A DNA stretch of 64,000 bases from Symbiodinium natans (GCA_905221605.1 CAJNDS010000369.1:664501-728500); one strand, 5' to 3'. Numbered from the stretch's first letter, positions 21,919 to 32,134 are shown. Notes: generated from the sequence alone by a model not told the origin. Program-made: numbers and translations.

Positions 21919-22016
21919 CTACACTATGATTGCTGGGACGTTGGACCTTAGCGAGACGTGTCGAAAAAGGTGCACTCAGCATGGATGTCCGTCTCTGATG
22001 CCCTAAGCCCTTAATT

Positions 22017-22113
22017 CTAGTAGCTGAGGTAACCATGAACCTTTTGGGGTTTGTATAAAATGCCTACCACAACTGAAAGGCTTCTCTTTTTGGCCCAGGG
22101 TACTCAGCAACTA
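22017..22113. mobile_element. MITE family R
   Basis: Ends CTAGTAGCTGAGGTAACC / GGGTACTCAGCAACTAG. Confidence 0.7.
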
Positions 22114-22285
22114 GGCAGTTCTGAACTCTAAGCCCATCATGGCGTGGCTTGGCTCGGGCCTTGCACCGGCTTGTGTGTGCGAGGAGCACACCCGCAAGTC
22201 ACAAAATACACCCCTGAACCCCGATCCCCAGCCAGCCTTTGGCCTTTTTTTGCCCTCGGGTTGGTGGGAAGGGTTTAGGGTTTGC

Positions 22286-22380
22286 CTTAAGACCCCCAAA
22301 ACCTACTTTTTTGTAGGTTCCTATTACAAACTCATAGGGTTCTTGGGTACCCTGCAAAAAAGTAGGTTTTGGGTTCTTAG
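22286..22380. mobile_element. MITE family M inside TTTAGGG sequence
   Basis: 95 bp with about 28-bp inverted ends CTTAAGACCCCCAAAACCTA / TAGGTTTTGGGTTCTTAG; TTTAGGG on both sides. Confidence 0.8.
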
Positions 22381-22469
22381 GGTTTAGGGTCCTGCATGCA
22401 AGCGCAACAGGCCATTGCTAATGAAAGGGGGGACCCTGACCCAAGAATTCCTCAACTCTGAAGCTCGAC

Positions 22470-23271
22470 ATGCTATTGCCCGCAAACCCTGAACCCCTAA
22501 AAGCCTGAACCGCAAGATAACTTAAGCCCTCTCTCTCTCTGTCTGTGACAGTCGACACGTCAAGCCCGAACACCCTAAACGCAGAAAAAAAACCCTGACG
22601 CCTTGAAACCCTAAACCCCAGAAAACGAAAGCCTTAATGCCCTAAACCCCCCAACCCTAAAGCCTTAAAACCCTTAAACCCCATAGCCTCTCAAACCCCA
22701 AAAACCTCAACAAAGCCCTAAAGCCCGAATACCCTCAACGCCCGAAACCCCGAAAAAGCTCAAAAGCCCAACGCCCCCTCAAAACATCCCAATCCCAAAA
22801 ACCCTCTCCGAAAACCCTGAGCCCTACAACCCTAAAACTGGCGCGAAGCCCGCAGACAGTGCTTGCAAAAGCCTCTGATTCCTAAGCCCAAAACACTTAA
22901 GAACCCTAAACCCTAAAACCCTAAAGCTCTTAAGAACCCTGAAGCCCTGAAAGACCCTAAAACCCTCAAGAGCCCTAAAGCCCTATAAGACTTCTTTCAG
23001 TTGACATGTTTGTTTCATGGACAACCCCCTAAAACCCTAAAGCTCTTGAACAAAAAAAACCTAAAGCCCTAAAGCTCTTAAGAACCCCCTATAAGACCCT
23101 AAAACCCTAAGCTCTTGAGAGCCCTAAACCCTTAAGAGCCCTAAAGCCCTAAAGCTCTTAAGAACCTTGAAGCCCCCACCCTAAACCCAAAACCCAAAAC
23201 CCTAAACCCTAAACCCTAAACCCTAAACCCTAAACCCTAAACCCTAAACCCTAAACCCTAAACCCTAAAAC
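22470..23271 (-). repeat. Degenerate CCCTAAA field ending in a clean array, inside a 17-bp duplication
   Basis: CCCTAAAGCTCTTAAGAA-type units, then a clean (CCCTAAA)n at 23195-23268. ACTTCTTTCAGTTGACA occurs at 22990-23006 and again at 23270-23286 around the right part. Confidence 0.85.
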
Positions 23272-23287
23272 TTCTTTCAGTTGACAG

Positions 23288-23334
23288 GACTGGGATCCCA
23301 CGCCGATCGCTCCTGGAAGAGGCTGGGATTGGGG
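23288..23334 (+). CDS. Candidate exon between C-array and G-array
   Basis: TTTCAGTTGACAG acceptor right after the CCCTAAA array, DWDPTPIAPGRGWDWG, donor GTTTGGG opening a TTTGGGG/TTTAGGG tract. Confidence 0.4.
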
Positions 23335-23545
23335 GTTTGGGTTTGGGGTTTAGGGTTTAGGGTTTGGGGTTTAGGGTTTGGGGTTTAGGGTTTAGGCTTT
23401 GGGGGTTTGGGGTTTAGGGTTTAGGGTTTTGGGAGTCTCGGGGTCTTAGGGCCAAGAAGCCCTAAACCATACACAACGAGGGTTTAGGGTTGAGGGTTGA
23501 GGGTTTAGGGGTTTGAGGGTTTGGGGTTTAGAGGTTTTAAGGTTT

Positions 23546-23550
23546 TTGTT

Positions 23551-23580
<30 letters not shown>
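23546..23580. repeat. T11-G20 homopolymer pair
   Basis: T run directly followed by G run (reverse of the C-A pairs). Confidence 0.95.
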
Positions 23581-23582
<2 letters not shown>

Positions 23583-24132
23583 GAGATACACCACGTTTGT
23601 AGCGCGTGCACTGTGTGTGCGGCAGCATGTTTCGAGACCCTCCTTTGTCAGGGGCCCCCTTGGACCCAGCCACATGGCGAAGCCAGGTTTCTAGGGTTTA
23701 GGGTTTAGGGTTTTGGGGCTTATAGGGTTTAGGGGATTTAGGGGATTTAAGGGATTAGGGTTAGGGTTTATGGGTTTAGGCTTCTAGGGCTTAGGGAATT
23801 TTGGGGGAGTAGGGCTTAGGGGTGTTGGAGCTGCTGTTTAGGGTGGGTGTGGTTGAGGTTAAGGGCTCAAAGGCTTTTGGGGGTTGTGCCCAGTCAGACG
23901 ACTGCAGCCTTCGAAAGGTTCTCAAAGGACTAAAGGAGGGACGCTTATAAGGGACCTTCGGGTTCAATTGGGGGGTTCACTCGTCCGCATGTGTAGCCCC
24001 ACTTTGGGCCCGGTTTAGGGCTTAGGGCTTAGGGCTTAGGGTTTAGGGTTTAGGGTTTAGGGTTTAGGGTTTAGTCAGGGTTTAGGGTTTAGCGTTTAGG
24101 GTAAGTGTGCACCGTGAGCTGCTTGTGGACAG

Positions 24133-24178
24133 CGCCCTGAGTCCTGAAGCCCACGACCTAATTCTTCACCCTCTACAC
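24133..24178 (+). CDS. Candidate exon with GTGAGC donor
   Basis: GTGGACAG acceptor, ALSPEAHDLILHPLH, donor GTGAGC. Confidence 0.4.
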
Positions 24179-24276
24179 GTGAGCCCGACAATCCGTAAAG
24201 CTAAACCCTAAACCCTAAACCCCAAACCCTAAACCCTAAGCCCCAAACCCTAAACCGTTGTGTGGTTGTGTGCCAG

Positions 24277-24637
24277 GCCCTCCTTGGATGCAGCTGAGGA
24301 CTTCGGCCAGCAGCTTTCTGTCTGGTTCGAGTTTAGGGTTTAGGGTTTAGCGTTTAGGGCTTCGGATTTAGGATTAGGGTTTAGGGTTTAGGGGTAAGGG
24401 TTCAGGGTTTAGGTTTTAAGATGCCCGGCAGTGCCGTTTTCCCTGATTGTGGTTTTCTCAGTCGGCTCTCGGGACATTTTCTCGTTTCCCCTGTCGGGGT
24501 TTAAGAGGATCATATTCAGGATTTTTTCAGAGGGTTTTCAGGGTTTAGGGTTTAGGGCTAGGTTCACCTCGCAGACCCACTCAATGGATAAAAAGCACCA
24601 GACCTGCGTAGGTGCCGGGGTCTTCAATGTCGTCATG
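24277..24637 (+). CDS. Three candidate exons with a continuous frame
   Basis: Exon 24277-24330 (PSLDAAEDFGQQLSVWF) ends at donor GTTTAGGG. Exon 24462-24498 (RLSGHFLVSPVG) has acceptor GGTTTTCTCAG. Exon 24575-24637 (THSMDKKHQTCVGAGVFNVV M) has donor GTAGGA. Phases 2 and 0 fit at both joins. Unknown protein. Confidence 0.5.
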
Positions 24638-24998
24638 GTAGGAACACCCTCCTTTGGTTCTTTTCGGAAAGCAGGTGGGTGGGTCAGGGTCCTTGTGTTT
24701 CAGAGATGTAGAAGTTTGGGCTTAGGGGTTATAGGGTTTATCTCAGCCGCACAGGCACTGTAGGCTTGATGGGGGACAGTGCTCAGGAAACGGTAGAACC
24801 TAGGCAGAACGAAACCCTGAAGCAGTGATCACACGCACTTGCAAACATGCGCATGCCAGAGGAGACTTTGGCATGGCATATGCCAAAGCCCAGCAGGGGC
24901 GCACACGACTTTCCCCTCCCTTACCACCCCATGCCACAGGGACAACACACAGCCGCAAAGACAACTGGCCAGGACAGAAAGGCAAAAGCAGCCGCTCT

Positions 24999-25111
24999 CT
25001 CTCTCTCTCTTTCGCTCTCTCGCTCTCTCTCTCCGCTGCACTCCAGCATGGAACTGCAAGCCAAGCGCACGCCCTGGGTCCCCCTTCGATGGACAAGTCC
25101 ACCCCACCATT
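24999..25111 (+). CDS. CT-rich tract followed by a candidate exon (25047-25111)
   Basis: Long (CT)n to CTCCAG acceptor, frame MELQAKRTPWVPLRWTSPPH(H), donor GTGAGC. Both strands carry long frames here because of the CT repeat. Confidence 0.35.
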
Positions 25112-25291
25112 GTGAGCCAAAACCCGTGTAAATCCTCGAGTTTTTGGCCGGAGCAGACCCCAAAGACCCACCCCGAAGCGAAACCCTGAAGCCCAAAAAC
25201 CCCAAAACCCCGAACCCATCCCAACAAAAACCGAAGAAAATATCCCCAAGAAGCCTCCCAAAGGCCCCAAAAGGCCCCAAAGAAGCCCAAG

Positions 25292-25398
25292 CCTCTTTTG
25301 GCCAGGACATGGATCACCTTGCCCGCGTCACCCTCCTATCTCAGCAAGGAGGAGGCCCCCTGCATGCCAGTCTGTGCTGTGCTCCCAAGTCGCTATAA
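25292..25398 (+). CDS. Candidate last exon, unknown protein
   Basis: Acceptor GCCCAAG, SFGQDMDHLARVTLLSQQGG then GPLHASLCCAPKSL, stop TAA at about 25396. Confidence 0.35.
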
Positions 25399-25426
25399 AA
25401 ACGTCTTCGCGGATCTGTTTATACAG

Positions 25427-25493
25427 AATATATATATATATATATATATAGTTCTATATTATGCATAAATATGTATATATATATATATATATA
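25427..25493. repeat. (TA)n microsatellite, two runs
   Basis: Two long TA runs separated by about 25 bp. Confidence 0.95.
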
Positions 25494-25599
25494 GTACCAT
25501 TATATTCAATTTCACGAACGCCTTAAACGCTGCTGCTTCGGAGTCTCTGAGTGTCTGTCGAACGCATCATGTCTCCCCTACAAACCATCAACCCACATG

Positions 25600-25692
25600 G
25601 GTAGTTTTCAAAATTAGGGTCCTCTTTTGGGCCCATGGACGTATGGCACTCTTATAATACGAACCCAAAACGGGACCCCCATTTTTTCTTCC
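25600..25692. mobile_element. MITE family Q
   Basis: Same ends and order as 16085-16177 (GGGTAGTTTTCAAAATTAGG / ACCCCCATTTTTTCTTCC). Confidence 0.6.
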
Positions 25693-25878
25693 TGCGTGGC
25701 TAGGCGGCGGCAAACAAAACATCGGCCAGCTTTGCACCCTTCCCCAACATCGTCATAGGGTTTATATCCTCAACCCTAGAACCAAAATCCTAAACTGTGT
25801 AGACCCTGTAAACTCGAAAGCCTAAAACCTATAGGAATGCATACAGAACTTCATAGGGCTGATGCACGGGTTTTACAG

Positions 25879-25976
25879 GGTTTAGCTCTGCATCCGGAGT
25901 CTGGAAGCGTCCGCAGGGCGACCCCCCAGCCCACTGCGCGTCGAATCCAGCCTCGTGGCTTGGCCTCGAATTTGGG
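25879..25976 (+). CDS. Candidate exon, unknown protein
   Basis: TTTTACAG acceptor, FSSASGVWKRPQGDPPAHCA then SNPASWLGLEFG, GC donor GCTTAGGG. A second frame is also open. Confidence 0.4.
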
Positions 25977-26009
25977 GCTTAGGGAGTTTAGGGCTTGGGG
26001 CCGTAAAAA

Positions 26010-26275
26010 GGGGTTTAGGTTTAGGGTTTAGGTCTTTGGGGCTTAGGGTTCAGAGCTCAGGGTTTAGGGCTTAGGGGTTAGGTCTTTGGGGCTCAGGGTT
26101 TAGGGCTGGGTCAGAGCTTCGGAGTTTAGGGCTTAGGGTTTAGGGCTTCGGGGCTCAGGGCTGAGGAGTTTAGGGTTTAGGGCTTAGGGTTTAGGGCTTA
26201 GGGTTCAGGGCTTAGGGGTTTAGGGCTTCGGGTTTAGGGCTTAGGGGTTTAGGGTTCAGGGTTTAGGGTAGGAGT
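26010..26275 (+). repeat. TTTAGGGC/TTAGGG variant field
   Basis: GGGCTTAGGGTTTAGGG repeated with CGGGG and CAGGG variants. Confidence 0.9.
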
Positions 26276-26695
26276 CTGTATAGCGTTTATAGGGTTTGTG
26301 TGGGTTTCTAGGGATTCTAGGATGTCTTTGGGTTCTGTAGGATTTGTGGGAGGCACAGGTAGACTAGGGTTTACAGGGTTTGTAGGGTTTGTGCGGCATC
26401 GTCTCCTTAGCAGCGATTGTTGCTTTCAGTGCTTGTCGACCCTAAGCCGCCCAAGGGATCCTCAAAAAGAGCGGCGAAAGAAAGGGTTAAGCCCGAAACC
26501 CGGAACCCTATAGCCATAAGCCTTCTGCCCCTACACCCTGTAACCCTAAATTCGCAAGGGGCTCCCAAGAGGGCACTCAAGTAGAGTGAACCAACGCCGA
26601 AAAGGGGGAGCACGGCTATTTTTTTTTGAAGGAGAAGGGGGGGGGGGGTGGGAGTTGGGGGGGAGGGGTTCTGGGTTACTTATTTGATTTTATTT

Positions 26696-26756
26696 GGCAA
26701 CAGTCCTTAATCCCTATTCAGGACTGTTAGTATAAGGGGAGCATCCCAAGTTTTAG
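26696..26756. mobile_element. MITE family B, left-truncated
   Basis: ACAGTCCTTAATCCC..GGACTGTTAGTATAAGGGGA and GCATCCCAA. Confidence 0.7.
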
Positions 26757-27204
26757 GCGGCTTAGGGCTTAGGGCGTTGATGCAGTGTGGCCCTCACACA
26801 CCACCGCACTGTTAAGATTCTTTTGCTTTGCTTGGGGGTTTGGGGGAGGGGGGGGGGGGTACTCATCAGAAAGCACCCCAAACCCTAAACCCTGAACCCT
26901 AAACCCCAACAACTCCTCAATTGCGGAAAACCGAGGCCACCAAAGCCACCACCCCCCGGCCGAGCTCCGTTTCGAACCCTATGCGGCCCAGCTCGCGAGG
27001 CGCCCGCACGAGTCGTGACAGAAGCCCCTGCAAAACCCTAAGCCCTAAACCCCAAGCCCTAAACTCTAAACCCTAAACCCTAAACCCTAACAAGCCCTGC
27101 TGAGTCCTGGGCCCTGAAAACTCTGCACTTCCGGTAGCTTAGATGCTAGGGGCCTCCTGTGGTGGGTGTCTTGGAATCTAAGGGTAGTTACATGGGCCTA
27201 ATCA

Positions 27205-27290
27205 GGGTTTAGGGTTTAGGGTTTAGGGTTTAGGGCTTAGGGTTTACGGTTTAGGGTTTAGGGTTTAGGGTTTAGGGTTTAGAGTTCAGG
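27205..27290 (+). repeat. Telomeric tract inserted with 12-bp duplication
   Basis: TTTAGGG units between GTTACATGGGCC at 27187-27198 and the same 12 bases at 27291-27302. Confidence 0.9.
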
Positions 27291-27463
27291 GTTACATGGG
27301 CCCTTAATGTGGTCCCTTACCTCCTCTAAAGGGTTCTGATGGATGGGCCCTTGGGTTGCCTTAAGACCCCAAACCCGAAACCCTGAAGAACTGGAGACGC
27401 TGAACCCTAAACCCTAAACCCTAAACCCTAAACCCTAAACCCTAAACCCCGCTGCGTCTCCAG

Positions 27464-27537
27464 GACGACCCGGCTCTCGGGGCCCCGGCACTGGGCGGCT
27501 TGTGGGCCCGGAGCGACACATGGCTCACTTGTCAGTG
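27464..27537 (+). CDS. Candidate exon, unknown protein
   Basis: TCTCCAG acceptor after a CCCTAAA tract, DDPALGAPALGGLWARSDTW then LTCQ, GC donor GCTTAGGG. GCGTCTCCAG at the acceptor is the inverse of CTGGAGACGC at 27391-27400, before the tract. Confidence 0.45.
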
Positions 27538-27841
27538 GCTTAGGGTTTAGGATTTAGGGTTTAGGGTTTAGGATCTAGGGTTTAGCCTTTCGGGGCTTAG
27601 GGCCCAAGGGTTGAGGGTGGAGGGCTTAGGGATGTTTTGGGTTGATATAGGGCTTAGGGCTGCAAGGATTCTGTAGGGACAGGGGCCTTCTTTGCGTTTA
27701 GGCTTTCTTGCTATCGGGTTCAGTTGCCAAGGGCTTAGAGTTCAGCATGCCAGCATACCACGAGTCTCTCATTTAGAACCTCCAGCCACAAGGCGCCCCA
27801 AACCTTCAGCCCCAAGCTCTAAGCGCCTCGCGACACCCCAG

Positions 27842-27886
27842 GATTCTTCTACGACAAGAGCACCTACACCGGAACCCACACACGAG
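27842..27886 (+). CDS. p25-alpha-like motif exon (second copy, part 1)
   Basis: ACCCCAG acceptor, FFYDKSTYTGTHTR, then a GC donor. It joins in frame to 28630: THTR-GGPSSVAKGGG. The motif matches 15118-15960 with third-position changes. Confidence 0.62.
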
Positions 27887-28629
27887 GCGGCGGGTTTTGA
27901 ATTCGCTGCCTCCCTCGTGCCCTGAGCCCTCAGTAATACGAATCCCACAAGCAGTAGATGGCATACCGCCTTGCCGGAGAGCGTTTTTTTTTGGCGGTTG
28001 GCGTTCAGCTTCCCTTTTTTGGTTTAGTCTGTTTCATTCCCGGGGATTCGTGTCGTCATCCGATAAGCCAAGAAATCATTCATGCTGTAGAAGCATTCGT
28101 TCGCTGATGGGTTGCACCGGTTGATACTTGAGCCAGCATCGGCGTAGTCCACGGTGCATATGCGAGACGACTTCTTGAAGCAGTTGCAGGTTCAGGGCTT
28201 GAACGAGGTTAAACGCCCGAAACCCTGAACCCCTCACAGGCCCTGAAGGCCGCTGCTCAGTGACGCACTGCTTGGGGGAAAAGTCTTTTTCGCATAATAT
28301 GCATACACATACACAAATATGTGACAGACATACATGCGCAGTGCACATGGCTTTGTTCTTGTTAACCTGAAGCGGTCGTAAGCCGTTAACGCATGAACTT
28401 CAACCTCGAGAGCCAGATGAGCCCTAAACAGGTTTATGGTCCGGTATGTATTGTGTAGAGCATCGATGATCCCAACTAAAGGATTCCTCTGGCCCTTTAA
28501 GGAGAGCATCTACAAGGCCCTATAAACCCCAAGCGACCACACCTTAGCTGACCCTAAACCCTAAACCCGAAACCCTAAACCCTAAACCCTAAACCCTAAA
28601 CCCTAAACCCTAAACCCTAAACTGACGAG
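27887..28629 (+). other. GC-AG intron with 9-bp boundary duplication and telomeric 3' end
   Basis: 743 bp, starts GCGGCGGG, ends ..AAACTGACGAG after a clean CCCTAAA array (28552-28621). ACGAGGCGG occurs at both borders (27882-27890, 28625-28633). Confidence 0.55.
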
Positions 28630-28690
28630 GCGGGCCCAGCTCCGTGGCCAAGGGCGGCGGCACCTCCTTCGACCAAACCTGGAAGCGACC
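28630..28690 (+). CDS. p25-alpha-like motif exon (second copy, part 2)
   Basis: GGPSSVAKGGGTSFDQTWKR. It parallels GGPEHVAKGHG at 15934. A family L MITE follows at about 28697. Confidence 0.6.
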
Positions 28691-28696
28691 GGCCCC

Positions 28697-28850
28697 CCGT
28701 CTTTATATCCCCCTTGGGAATTATGTGTTTCTTTTTGTTTATATAACACCCAAGAGGATATTAGAAAAAATGTTTTTTGTTTATATTTATATGAATCCCA
28801 AGAGGATATTTAAAATGTTATGTTTATTCAGGTTCTAAGGGGAGTATAGC
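28697..28850. mobile_element. MITE family L with internal duplication
   Basis: TATATCCCCCTTGGGAA..GGTTCTAAGGGGAGTATA. The internal block TGTTTATAT..CCCAAGAGGATAT is repeated in tandem (about 42 bp). The single-block copy is at 50531-50638. Confidence 0.7.
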
Positions 28851-28960
28851 TCTTGGTCTTGGATTCGCGGGGGGAGAGGGGGGGGGGGGGGCAGAATTGT
28901 TGGGATGAGGTATGTAAGGTCGAGAGTACATTTCTATGTTATTGTAGTTTTCCGTGTCTA

Positions 28961-29022
28961 TATATATATATATATATGCACATAGGTTTTGTTTGTGTGC
29001 ATATATATATATATGTATATAC
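28961..29022. repeat. (TA)n microsatellite
   Basis: Two TA runs around CACATAGGTTTTG. Confidence 0.9.
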
Positions 29023-29330
29023 ATTTTGTTTGTTTTTGGGGAGGACTGGGCTTGTGGAGATTTTTGGAGAGTCTAAGCGGTTGTCTGGGCAAGTCTGGGT
29101 TCAGGGTCTGCCGGGCATCCTTGGGACACCCATCCTCCCCAACCCAAGTGCTTTGCTTGCTTCTTTGAGCGTGTGTGTGTGGGGGCAGAAGCCGGCATAC
29201 CGAGTTTAGGGTTCAGGGTTCAGGGTTTAGGGTTTGGGGTAGAGAGAGAGAGGGTTTAGGGTTGCTCAAAAGGGTTTAGGGTTTACGGTTTACGGCTACG
29301 ATCCCTTAGAGCTTGCTGTAAAAGTCTGAG

Positions 29331-29480
29331 GTCTGAGACCGCGTGGCGCCACATTCCCGCGAAGCCGCTTGGACATAGCCGCCTGGGGCCCGAAAGCCCA
29401 AACCCCCCTATAAGGCCCAGGAGTGCAGCATTCAACGGAAACATGAATACACCTGCAGCTACACCCTTGTCACCCTAAAT
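29331..29480 (+). CDS. Two candidate exons, unknown protein
   Basis: 29331 onward: SETAWRHIPAKPLGHSRLGP(ES). 29421-29478: ECSIQRKHEYTCSYTLVTLN after GGCCCAG. Join uncertain. Confidence 0.35.
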
Positions 29481-29593
29481 GAACCCTAACGTTGGGATCA
29501 TATTATGCCGTATACTACTATATCCCCCTGCTAAGGTTCATGAACCATAAAGCCTTCTGTGACCCACACCCGCACCCCCACCTCAAGTTTCAG

Positions 29594-29690
29594 CCCACAT
29601 GCTGAGGCAGTGCTACATGCAGACGCAAAGTAAATGCATCGTCAGTTCGCGAGCTCCTGCGTCCTCCTTCTCCATTGTCTCACGAACCCT
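29594..29690 (+). CDS. Candidate exon, unknown protein
   Basis: AAGTTTCAG acceptor, HMLRQCYMQTQSKCIVSSRA then PASSFSIVSRTL. A further block RMDGMTVTYDLKRRF starts near 29702. Confidence 0.4.
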
Positions 29691-29859
29691 GTAGTCTTCG
29701 CATGGATGGCATGACAGTCACTTACGACCTCAAAAGACGCTTTATACATAGTCATGCCAAAACCCGCCTGTCCGCGAGACCCGAAGCCCTGTCCCCTAAA
29801 CCGACCCTAAATCCCTCAGTCCCCTAAACCCTTGATGGGCTTCTGGTGCAGCTTCCCAG

Positions 29860-29911
29860 GAACCGCTGCGGCTTTTGGCCCGCGAGCGACCTGGGGGACA
29901 AGAACCCAGAG
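29860..29911 (+). CDS. Candidate exon ending at GTTTAGGG
   Basis: GCTTCCCAG acceptor, NRCGFWPASDLGDKNPE, donor GTTTAGGG. CCCTAAA-type sequence upstream. Confidence 0.45.
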
Positions 29912-30576
29912 GTTTAGGGTTTAGGGTTCAGGGTTTAGGGTTTAGGATTTAGGGTTGAGGGTTTAAGGCAGTTTAGAAGTTTAGGGTGCACTACAAGAAT
30001 TCCTATAAGACAGTCTACGGGCCCTACTTACAACACCTTCCTATTGGGGCTCTAGTAGTCCCCTCCAAATCACCCTAAACCCTAAACCCAAAAAACGATT
30101 TGCACTTCGAGTGCACGAGTTGTCTGGACTCGCCCAAAGGCGCCGGCGCTCCAAAACTCTGCGGCCTCTCGGGGGTCGGATACTTTCCTCAACCCTATAA
30201 GCCGGTTTAGGGTTTAGGGTTTAGGGTTTTAGGGTTTAGGGTTTAGGGTTTAGGTTGCAGGCCAGATGCAAACAAAGGGTTTAGGGTTTAGTGTACAACC
30301 CTTTCTCCACCCAAAACACCTATAATCCCTATGAACCTACAAACCCTTCACACCCTGTAACCCTATAGACCCTACACCTAAACCCGGCACCCTGAAAAGT
30401 AGAGGCCCTCTGGTGTGTCCTATGAAGATGAGGAGCCGCTCCATCCACGAAGCTCTCGACCCTGTGCCTTCTAAGCATGTTTGCACCCCAAGCCCTTCAC
30501 CAACCCTAACACCCAATACTCCCGAACGCATGCAAATGCATCCCAATCACCCTTGAATCCACCTTGCACTGAACAG

Positions 30577-30758
30577 CCGGAGTGGTCGAGTACCGGATAC
30601 CTCGCGCACTTAGAAGTTTTTCCAAACTTTAAGGACTGCCCTGGTTGCTGTGTGCCTGGGCAGCGATACAGTCGCTTTCGCTGCCCGAATTCGCACCCTT
30701 TGTGCCATGTGCAGGACCCGACTCCGAAATCCAACGTTTTCGGTTTGTTGTGTAGATC
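30577..30758 (+). CDS. Candidate long exon, cysteine-rich
   Basis: CTGAACAG acceptor, PEWSSTGYLAHLEVFPNFKD, CPGCCVPGQRYSRFRCPNSH, PLCHVQDPTPKSNVFGLLC. Open for 60 codons up to the family B MITE. A minus-strand frame of 87 codons overlaps. Confidence 0.4.
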
Positions 30759-30858
30759 TTGGGATGTTCTCTCTGATACTAACAGTCCTTAATACCTATT
30801 CGGGTACCCCCTATTAAAACCCCTCTTGAGGACTGTTAGTGTAACGGGAACATCCCAA
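30759..30858. mobile_element. MITE family B with 8-bp target duplication
   Basis: Ends TTGGGATGTTC / GAACATCCCAA. Flanks TGTAGATC (30751-30758) and TGTAGGTC (30859-30866) match at 7 of 8. Confidence 0.85.
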
Positions 30859-31415
30859 TGTAGGTCGCGTAAGAAGAGGTCAACTGCCAACGAAGCATGT
30901 TCTTCTTTTTTTGGGAGGGGTGGGGGTGGGGGTTCGAAAGGTAGATTGGTAGGATTCTGGCGATAGCACTGGCGAGTGATGATTTGCTGCTCGTCGTGGT
31001 TGGTAGTCAGGTAAGTCGGGCAGTCTTGCAGGCTTTCTGGTGTGTAGGCTGAGGTTCTCACGCTAAGGCCCCCCACCCCGCAAAGGAATCCTTTTATGTT
31101 TTTTTTTGGGGGGAAGTTCCAAAGAACGGTACCAACATTATGGGAAACGGCTATTACAACAGATGCCTCAGCTCGTTGAAGTGCAGAAGCTTGGTCCTCA
31201 CGGCAAGCAACCCACCAGTGCCACCACAAGGTGTGGCGGGGCACGACGACCGTCACCTTTATTCCATGCAGGTCTGTCTCTTTCCCGGGTGCTGCGGGTG
31301 GCGTAGATGGCCATCTGATGTGTGTCGTTAGGGTGAATGAGACATGCCTGCATGTGCGACCCTTCAGGGGGCTATTCACTTGCAAAGCAGCCTCTGAAGG
31401 CTGCCTTACGGCCAA
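30789..31415 (-). CDS. Longest open frame of the window (208 codons), unknown
   Basis: Starts at a minus-strand ATG and runs through P-rich and K-rich stretches, with its C-terminus inside a MITE. Plus-strand frames (31140-31331, 31231-31437) also look coding-like. It may be the shadow of + strand exons. Confidence 0.2.
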   Translation of the reverse strand: MAVRQPSEAALQVNSPLKGRTCRHVSFTLTTHIRWPSTPPAAPGKETDLHGIKVTVVVPRHTLWWHWWVACREDQASALQRAEASVVIAVSHNVGTVLWNFPPKKNIKGFLCGVGGLSVRTSAYTPESLQDCPTYLTTNHDEQQIITRQCYRQNPTNLPFEPPPPPLPKKEEHASLAVDLFLRDLHWDVPVTLTVLKRGFNRGYPNRY

Positions 31416-31556
31416 CGTTGTTCAGCTGAGCTCTTAGGGCAGCTGACGCCTTATCTCGCACCAGAATGGAAAAGGCAAAGACAACCCCCCCTAAACCCTA
31501 AACTAAACCCAAAACCCAAAACCCAAAACCCAACACCCAACCCTGAGCCTAAACAG

Positions 31557-31691
31557 CTAGGTGCGGCGCTCGATTTCGCGAAAGTCGGTGCGCTTAATTC
31601 GGTAGGCCCTTGGCCCTTGGGACATTTCATATTTTCCCATCTTGGGTTTCAGAGGCTCATCTTTGGGAATGTGTTTTCGGGGGCTTCTAAG
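31557..31691 (+). CDS. Two candidate exons, phases agree
   Basis: 31557-31601 LGAALDFAKVGALNS with donor GTAGGC. 31653-31691 RLIFGNVFSGASK after CTTGGGTTTCAG, GC donor. Both phase 0. Unknown protein. Confidence 0.4.
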
Positions 31692-31840
31692 GCCATCCCA
31701 GATAACCCTAAACCCTAAACCCTAGACCCTAGACCCTAGACCCTAAACCCTAAACCCTAAACCCTAAACCTCGACACGGGGAAGTTGTTGGGCTCGGTGC
31801 TGAGTAGGGCAGCCTTTGTCTTTTAAAACCAGTACTGTAC

Positions 31841-32022
31841 CTACTGGCTAAAGAACCCCCCCCCAAAAAAAAATGCTCCCTTACAAGGGCAAGATGAGAT
31901 TAAACCATCTTTTGTTGTTTTTTTTTTTGTTTGGGGGGGTGGGGGGGGTCTTAGGGTTTCATGCCCTTTCAATGTTTCGGGGTGACAGCTAGCCTTGGGG
32001 GGGGGCGTTCTTAGGCAAGTAG
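31841..32022. mobile_element. MITE family A, expanded C/A and T/G tracts
   Basis: CTACTGGCTAAAGAAC then C9-A9; the right side has T12..G tracts and ends GGCGTTCTTAGGCAAGTAG. Confidence 0.65.
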
Positions 32023-32134
32023 TTGATTCCGATCTTCCCCCCCCCCCCCCCCACCCTAAACCCATTGAAACGGGGGCCACCTACCCTAACCCTAAACCCT
32101 AAACCCTAAACCCTAAACCCTGAACCCTGATGAG

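Noticed and set aside
24829-25317. Overlapping ORFs of 94-162 codons on both strands
   Set aside because: Driven by a (CT)n tract free of stops in several frames; no motif seen.
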